DNA from: a virus
DNA length: 29,945 nt
Strand: one strand, 5' to 3'
Virus record (IMG/VR): IMGVR_UViG_3300025137_000178
Location: 1-29,945 of that record
Of this stretch, positions 25,737 to 29,945 are shown in pieces. The translations under genes were made by a program, and so were the position numbers. The first letter of the stretch is position 1, and each line of letters opens with the position of its first letter. Under the pieces are notes generated by a model. It saw only the letters and a program-made list of their open reading frames with translations. It made no database searches and had not been told where the DNA came from.

Positions 25737-26245
25737 TATAATCTTTCTTTAGTAATTCCTAACTGGTCACCTGGCACGTATATTGTAGAGCAAATAACTG
25801 ATAGGTTAGCTCCAAATTTTTCTAGCCCAGGGTTTAGGGGGTTTTCGGCATTAGGGTAATCAGGATTTTTTCCAAAGAAATATTGGTTTGAATTTGTATT
25901 AGTTACTTCATAGTAACCATTTTGATATAAAATTATGTCCCCTATTTCAGCTACTACGTTAGCATCTACTAAATCCTGTCTTAAAAATCTAAATTCAACT
26001 CCCCATTGAAAATCTACACCTAAATCACTTTCTGGGTAGCTTTGGTCTTGGCGAGATATTAGGGCATTAAATAATGTAGGACCTTCAAAATATTTACCCC
26101 CAGCTGCTTCACCATAGATGTTAATAGTAGTTTCTTCTAATCTATATTTGTAGAAAGAACATTGTTGGGTAATAATATTCCCCATTAACTCTCGGTTAAT
26201 TTTCTTTATTAAGCTTGTATCACGTACTCCTCCAAATAATGCCAT
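25736..26245 (-). CDS. 14: Neck protein, gp14-like (169 aa)
   Basis: It is coupled by TAATG at both ends to the genes before and after it. The N-terminus L-F-G-G-V-R-D-T-S-L-I-K-K-I-N-R-E-L-M is followed by N-I-Y-G-E-A (about 43-48). Then come F-R-F-L-R-Q-D-L-V-D-A-N (about 87-98) and E-I-G-D-I-I-L-Y-Q-N-G-Y-Y-E-V. This set I recall from gp14-type neck proteins of T4-like marine phages. It is shorter than T4 gp14 (256 aa). It joins the capsid portal vertex to the tail completion protein. The context on both sides agrees. Confidence 0.8.
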   Translation of the reverse strand: MALFGGVRDTSLIKKINRELMGNIITQQCSFYKYRLEETTINIYGEAAGGKYFEGPTLFNALISRQDQSYPESDLGVDFQWGVEFRFLRQDLVDANVVAEIGDIILYQNGYYEVTNTNSNQYFFGKNPDYPNAENPLNPGLEKFGANLSVICSTIYVPGDQLGITKERL

Positions 26246-27396
26246 TATGCAATGTATATAGTATAAGGTACTGCTGCTAAATCTTTTTGTAAATACTCAG
26301 ATTCTTGAGCCTTTTTTTCTAATAACTTAGTTCTAGAGGTTTCTCCTAAATAAGTTCTTAGCCTTTCTACTAAAGCATTTTTTTCGGCAGTAGCGGCAGA
26401 GATTAGGTCTCCATGATTTAAGGTAGTATCAGCACCCGGAATTGGGACTACTGTGTATTTTCCCCTTACATAACCTAACATTTCTTTAGCTAAAGCTAAA
26501 GTGTATTCAAACACCCATTGTCTTCCTATAGAATTAATATTAGAGTAGGTAGGATTTGTGTAAGGTACAGTTGAAATATCTGTTACTACACCTACTCCTA
26601 AACTACCCGAAACGTAAGGATCATTTCTATCAGATTTTAGAATATATTTAAAATATAACTTTTCACTTCTTTGAGGAATAGGAAAGATTCTAATATTGTT
26701 ATTTACTAATTCAAAGCTATAATTTGATTTTCTAATTTGATCGTTAAAATCAATTGCTTGGATTTTAGCTAGATCGTAATTAATAGGCATCATTAAAAAA
26801 TTAATACCCGGGGAGTAACTACCAAATCCAAATACATCTAATAGACCTTGCACATCAGTTCCAGTACCAGCGTAAGGATCAAAGTATCTTATAATTGCGG
26901 GGTCTGATTGGTAGAATATTTCTTTAACTTCAATGTTGTTTTTTTCAGTACTTTGAGAAATAGCAAATTCTGTTAAGTCGTAAACTTGCTTACCTGCAGT
27001 CATTTGGATACTTCCTGTTCTGTATTCAACTGTTCCTCCTACACCTGCTTCAGAACCATACTCGTCTGCTAATCTTATAATAGCTCCTAGATTAGGTTTT
27101 TGTAATTTATAATTAGCTTGGGATCCTGTATTTGATCCTTCGAAGTCTAAATAATTTTCACTTGCTTGGTATGCAAATACTTCATTACCATAAGTAGTTA
27201 CTGCTTCCTCGAATGCAGTATAAAAATTAATGTCTTGTAATTCTACATCAGTAAGAGGATATCCTAAACGACGAGCACAAAATACGGATACCTTATCGGC
27301 GTCAGTTTGGAAATCTGTATCGTTATCATAAAACCCAAAAGGTGTATTTCCCGGGAAAAATGAACTAGAGCCGGGCCATATTAAGGGATTTGCCAT
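26245..27396 (-). CDS. 13: Neck protein, gp13-like (383 aa)
   Basis: It is the first gene of the coupled neck operon, directly after a promoter element. The N-terminal half has D-A-D-K-V-S-V-F-C-A-R-R-L-G-Y-P (about 32-47), then E-L-Q-D-I-N-F-Y-T-A-F-E-E-A-V near 52-66. This resembles the N-terminus of gp13-like neck proteins in T4-type marine phages. Later parts include L-M-M-P-I-N-Y-D-L and L-Y-F-K-Y-I-L-K-S-D-R. A C-terminal helical stretch has L-G-Y-V-R-G-K-Y-T. It is longer than T4 gp13 (309 aa). Its role would be neck assembly under the portal; no enzymatic motif is visible. Confidence 0.8.
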   Translation of the reverse strand: MANPLIWPGSSSFFPGNTPFGFYDNDTDFQTDADKVSVFCARRLGYPLTDVELQDINFYTAFEEAVTTYGNEVFAYQASENYLDFEGSNTGSQANYKLQKPNLGAIIRLADEYGSEAGVGGTVEYRTGSIQMTAGKQVYDLTEFAISQSTEKNNIEVKEIFYQSDPAIIRYFDPYAGTGTDVQGLLDVFGFGSYSPGINFLMMPINYDLAKIQAIDFNDQIRKSNYSFELVNNNIRIFPIPQRSEKLYFKYILKSDRNDPYVSGSLGVGVVTDISTVPYTNPTYSNINSIGRQWVFEYTLALAKEMLGYVRGKYTVVPIPGADTTLNHGDLISAATAEKNALVERLRTYLGETSRTKLLEKKAQESEYLQKDLAAVPYTIYIA

Positions 27397-27408
27397 GTTG
27401 TTTTATTT

Positions 27409-27416
27409 ATAAATAT
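27409..27416 (-). promoter_or_regulatory. Putative late promoter element of neck operon
   Basis: The coding strand reads TGATATTTATAAATAAAAC, 12 bases before the ATG at 27396. Here TATTTATA and TATAAATA overlap in one palindrome, so the sequence cannot tell which orientation is used. Confidence 0.58.
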
Positions 27417-27427
27417 CAAAAAGGATA

Positions 27428-28750
27428 TTATCCTGCTGATACTAAAAGTATCTTTTGACCATCTAAATTACCCCCAGTTCCTGTGCTTTGGGTGGTAAAT
27501 AGTCTTCCAGCTATTCCTGGGTCAGCTGTAGGTAAACCAGGGAGAGACATTTGAGCAAATGAACCAGTACCACTTGCACTTATATTGCCACTAACCGTTA
27601 GTCTTTCTGTAGGGTTAGGGTCATTGATTCCAATAAATCCATTTGAACCTGTAATAGTAAAGTCATTATTTTCAGCAAATCCTTCGTCTCTAGCTATAAT
27701 AAATGAACCTGAGTCTTGGCATACCCCTACTGAAACATTTTGGGGTCCTGGGGTTGTGGCATGTTCAAAATGTATATACGTGTCATTATTAGAACCATTT
27801 TGAGAACGTATTTCAAATATAGCGTCTCCATTAGTTCTCCATTGTAGTGTATTATTTCCTGTATTTTCTAGGTATTTAAGATCTGTGTAACCACTTACCC
27901 TAAATCCATTAGTGCTAGCAATAATATTTTTAGTAGTTCCGTTAATATATAAGCTACTTCCAGATAAATTACCACTTGCGCTTATATTATTTGAAGCTGT
28001 TATATTTCCACTTGCATTTATACCATCAATGTAAATATTATTCCATCTTCTACTAGTAGATCCTAAATCATATGATTTATTACCATTAGGTTGTAGTGCA
28101 TTTGCGAATACAATTTCTGCACCATTTGCTTGTATGTGGGGAGTGTTATTACCTGTAGAACCAAATCCACTTAATAATAGGGTGCCAGCGTCTCCGGGGG
28201 TAGTTATACTTCGTTTAAGCATTATTTCCCCACCACCATCCCAAGTTCCTACTCTAGGACCATCAACCGTTAAACGAGTACGATAATCATCACTTTGATT
28301 ATATTCTACTTGTATAAATTGGCTAGAGGTTTCTGGGTTGGATATTCTAAGACTACTAGCACTAATATCACCACTTGCACTTATTATTGAAGCGGTAATA
28401 GCAGTTGTAGTAGAAGATCCTTGGGATGTTACTTCAGCAAGAGTAGGAGTTGTAGTAGAAATTCCTACATTAAAAGTGCTCCCATCACCCTTAGTTAGTG
28501 TTAAATTAGGATTAGAATATGAAGCAGTTGTTAAAAGTGAACCCGTGTCTTGAGTCGGACCTTGGGGACCTATTGGTCCCGTTGGTCCTGTATTTCCTTT
28601 AACACCTGGTGCTTGGATCTGAACTACACTAGTAGATCCCTGATTAACCGTAATAGGGGTATTAGTAGTTCCTATACTTACCCCAGTATTTTGTTGTGGG
28701 GTAATAGTAACCGTATTGGTTGTAGTAGAAACTGTGACCTTATTAGACAT
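27428..28750 (-). CDS. Collagen-like fibre in whisker position (440 aa)
   Basis: The N-terminal 48 residues are Thr/Val/Gln-rich. Then come six G-X-Y triplets (about 49-66: G-V-K-G-N-T-G-P-T-G-P-I-G-P-Q-G-P), a short collagen-type trimeric stalk. Beta-strand repeats follow with S-A-S-G-D-I-S-A-S-S patterns like those of the large fibres. Next come G-S-T-S-R-R-W-N-N-I-Y-I-D-G (about 229-242) and an end reading L-D-G-Q-K-I-L-L-V-S-A-G. It overlaps the gene before it by eight bases (ATGTCTAA). It precedes the neck operon, where T4 has the whisker protein gene wac. A neck fibre is suggested from position; a tail fibre is possible. Confidence 0.82.
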   Translation of the reverse strand: MSNKVTVSTTTNTVTITPQQNTGVSIGTTNTPITVNQGSTSVVQIQAPGVKGNTGPTGPIGPQGPTQDTGSLLTTASYSNPNLTLTKGDGSTFNVGISTTTPTLAEVTSQGSSTTTAITASIISASGDISASSLRISNPETSSQFIQVEYNQSDDYRTRLTVDGPRVGTWDGGGEIMLKRSITTPGDAGTLLLSGFGSTGNNTPHIQANGAEIVFANALQPNGNKSYDLGSTSRRWNNIYIDGINASGNITASNNISASGNLSGSSLYINGTTKNIIASTNGFRVSGYTDLKYLENTGNNTLQWRTNGDAIFEIRSQNGSNNDTYIHFEHATTPGPQNVSVGVCQDSGSFIIARDEGFAENNDFTITGSNGFIGINDPNPTERLTVSGNISASGTGSFAQMSLPGLPTADPGIAGRLFTTQSTGTGGNLDGQKILLVSAG

Positions 28751-29147
28751 AATTTCCTATGGTTACTTCTTTTATTAACTTAACATTACCTTCAATTAAT
28801 CTAGTTACTACGGCACAATCACCGCTTCCACTAGCTATTTCTAAATCATATGAGGCCTGATCGAAACTTAAAAGAGATGAAGTTGCAGATGAAATAACTA
28901 CTCCTATAGTTCCTGAGGTTGGGGGAAGTAATCCTGTAGATCCACTAAAATTTAGTCCTGAGCCACAAGGTCCTAAACTACTAGATAAGGTAAGATATGT
29001 TACACTACCCCCAGCAGTATCTTTAATTTGCATTCTTCCTTGATATCCCGTTAAATCTATAGGATTATTATTGGAATCTTTATAAGCTACATCAAACTTA
29101 ACAGTAGATCCTTGCTCAACATTAAATGAATATTTTCCAGCAGCCAT
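28743..29147 (-). CDS. Small beta-sandwich-like structural protein (134 aa)
   Basis: The N-terminal 50 residues (V-E-Q-G-S-T-V-K-F-D-V-A-Y-K-D, then P-I-D-L-T-G-Y-Q-G-R-M-Q-I) resemble the N-terminal domain of BppU-like baseplate upper proteins and related Ig-like virion proteins. The rest continues with beta-strand patterns and two Cys (G-P-C-G-S-G and G-D-C-A-V). It has its own promoter element and overlaps the collagen-like fibre gene by eight bases. It may anchor or adapt that fibre. The family match is from memory and limited to the motif. Confidence 0.78.
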   Translation of the reverse strand: MAAGKYSFNVEQGSTVKFDVAYKDSNNNPIDLTGYQGRMQIKDTAGGSVTYLTLSSSLGPCGSGLNFSGSTGLLPPTSGTIGVVISSATSSLLSFDQASYDLEIASGSGDCAVVTRLIEGNVKLIKEVTIGNYV

Positions 29148-29157
29148 GGTTTTTTAT

Positions 29158-29165
29158 ATAAATAT
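29158..29165 (-). promoter_or_regulatory. Putative late promoter element before 134-aa gene
   Basis: The coding strand reads TTAATATTTATATAAAAAAC, 10 bases upstream of the ATG at 29147. It overlaps the last base of the phoH stop codon. It is the first of the series in the direction of transcription. Confidence 0.55.
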
Positions 29166-29863
29166 TAATAAATGGGATTATCCACATAATAGTCTCTTAA
29201 ATCTTCGACAATTTCATTACGGTGGTTAGATGTAAGTGTAATTGCTTCAAGATTTTTAACTTTATAGGATGCCTTATATAAATATTTAAAACCTGAGTCT
29301 GCTTTCTTTTTTAAATCAATTTGGTAGTCATCACCACATACCATCATTTTAGATCGTAAACCTAAACGAGTAGTAATCATTTCCATTTGATCGTGGGTTA
29401 CATTTTGTGCTTCATCTACGATAACACATGAATCTAAAAATGTTCTACCTCTCATAAATGATACAGGAACAATTTCTATTTTACCGTCCGCTATAAGTTT
29501 TTCAACTTTAGCTTTATCATACAACATGTATAAGTTTTGATAAATAGGTTGGACCCAAGGATCCATTTTTTCCCTTAAATCCCCTGGGAGGAATCCTATT
29601 TCTTCTTTACTTACTGTAGGTCGAGTAATAATAATTTTAGTGTAGACTCTTCTAAGTAACCCATCTAGTGCTACTTGACACGCTAATAAGGTTTTTCCTG
29701 ATCCTGCTTGACCTGCTAACAATGTTATAGTGTTATCTAAAATTAGCTGTTTAGCTTCTTTTTGTTCTTCATTAAGTGGAATTTTAAATTTTATAGGGTT
29801 TTTCACTACTTTTTTTTCTCTGAAGATATCTTCAGCTTTTGGGGTATTGTTGAAATGGGTCAT
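29165..29863 (-). CDS. phoH: PhoH-like P-loop ATPase (232 aa)
   Basis: Walker A G-Q-A-G-S-G-K-T lies at 51-58, Walker B V-I-V-D-E-A-Q-N at 147-154, a sensor-type motif G-D-D-Y-Q-I-D-L at 177-184, and T-S-N-H-R at 211-215. R-P-T-V near 81-84 and L-P-G-D near 92-95 also fit the family. PhoH proteins are P-loop ATPases linked to RNA metabolism in bacteria, and they are common in marine phages. Phosphate-stress control is not shown here, since no pho box is visible. It is the only non-structural gene in the window. The start overlaps the frame of the preceding gene. The family is secure; the role in infection is not settled. Confidence 0.95.
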   Translation of the reverse strand: MTHFNNTPKAEDIFREKKVVKNPIKFKIPLNEEQKEAKQLILDNTITLLAGQAGSGKTLLACQVALDGLLRRVYTKIIITRPTVSKEEIGFLPGDLREKMDPWVQPIYQNLYMLYDKAKVEKLIADGKIEIVPVSFMRGRTFLDSCVIVDEAQNVTHDQMEMITTRLGLRSKMMVCGDDYQIDLKKKADSGFKYLYKASYKVKNLEAITLTSNHRNEIVEDLRDYYVDNPIY

Positions 29864-29945
29864 TTCTAAAATTAATTTTAACTAATTTGTCTAATCCAGC
29901 ATTTATATGCATTTCATCATCTAAGACAAGGTCAAAATCGTATCT
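29832..29945 (-). CDS. C-terminal end of upstream gene, truncated by window edge
   Basis: An open frame enters at the window edge (R-Y-D-F-D-L-V-L-D-D-E-M-H-I-N-A-G-L) and ends with TGA at 29832-29834 after 37 codons. It overlaps the first 32 bases of phoH in another frame. Composition and continuity to the edge suggest a real gene end. The fragment is too short to name. Confidence 0.5.
   Translation of the reverse strand, partial: RYDFDLVLDDEMHINAGLDKLVKINFRNDPFQQYPKS

Noticed and set aside
1-29945. tRNA genes, integrase, attachment sites or lysogeny genes
   Set aside because: No cloverleaf-like segment, recombinase motif or repeat pair suggesting integration was seen. The block is structural and almost fully coding.

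Overview
The window is a single-strand late structural block of a tailed phage with a contractile tail. It looks like a distant T4-type myovirus, probably marine and probably infecting a Bacteroidota host. Every convincing gene reads on the minus strand, so transcription runs from high to low coordinates, and almost no space is left non-coding. The DNA is AT-rich, most stops are TAA, and starts are preceded by A-rich leaders with no convincing Shine-Dalgarno sequence. That is the pattern of Bacteroidota and their phages. The host is inferred; the phage type is well supported by sheath, tube, neck, tape-measure and baseplate genes in the expected order.

Layout in transcription order. (1) 29945-28743: the end of an unidentified gene, a PhoH-like ATPase and a small beta-sandwich-like protein. 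(2) 28750-27428: a collagen-like fibre in the position T4 uses for its whisker gene (wac). (3) 27396-24867: three tightly coupled neck and tail-completion genes resembling T4 13, 14 and 15. (4) 24830-21912: a coiled-coil small protein, the tail sheath (gp18-like) and the tail tube (gp19-like), closed by an intrinsic terminator. (5) 21820-17944: a gp26-like protein whose 3' end overlaps a conserved-looking frame that has no start codon, then the tape measure. (6) 17892-9274: a coupled baseplate operon with a small protein, a probable tube-baseplate junction protein, a LysM-like gp53 wedge protein, a 1010-aa hub protein with a C-terminal M15 peptidase, and three virion proteins. (7) 9246-16: the adhesion region, with three large fibres sharing an N-terminal motif; two of them are each preceded by a small paralogous gene. 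A further gene starts at base 16 and runs off the window.

The strongest unusual signal lies between the gp26-like gene and the tape measure. At a run of seven T residues a +1 (or -2) shift would join the gp26-like protein to a 99-codon frame with no usual start codon before residue 33. This is the genome position of the G/GT tail-assembly chaperone frameshift of lambda and many other tailed phages.

A second signal is a 9-base element, ATATTTATA on the coding strand, 10-37 bases upstream of the first gene of each of twelve blocks and absent before the coupled internal genes. It is probably the late promoter, yet it reads as the reverse complement of the T4 late element TATAAATA. Together the genes build the neck, tail, baseplate and host-binding fibres. 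Terminase, portal, capsid, gp6/gp25-type wedge and replication genes are not in the window.
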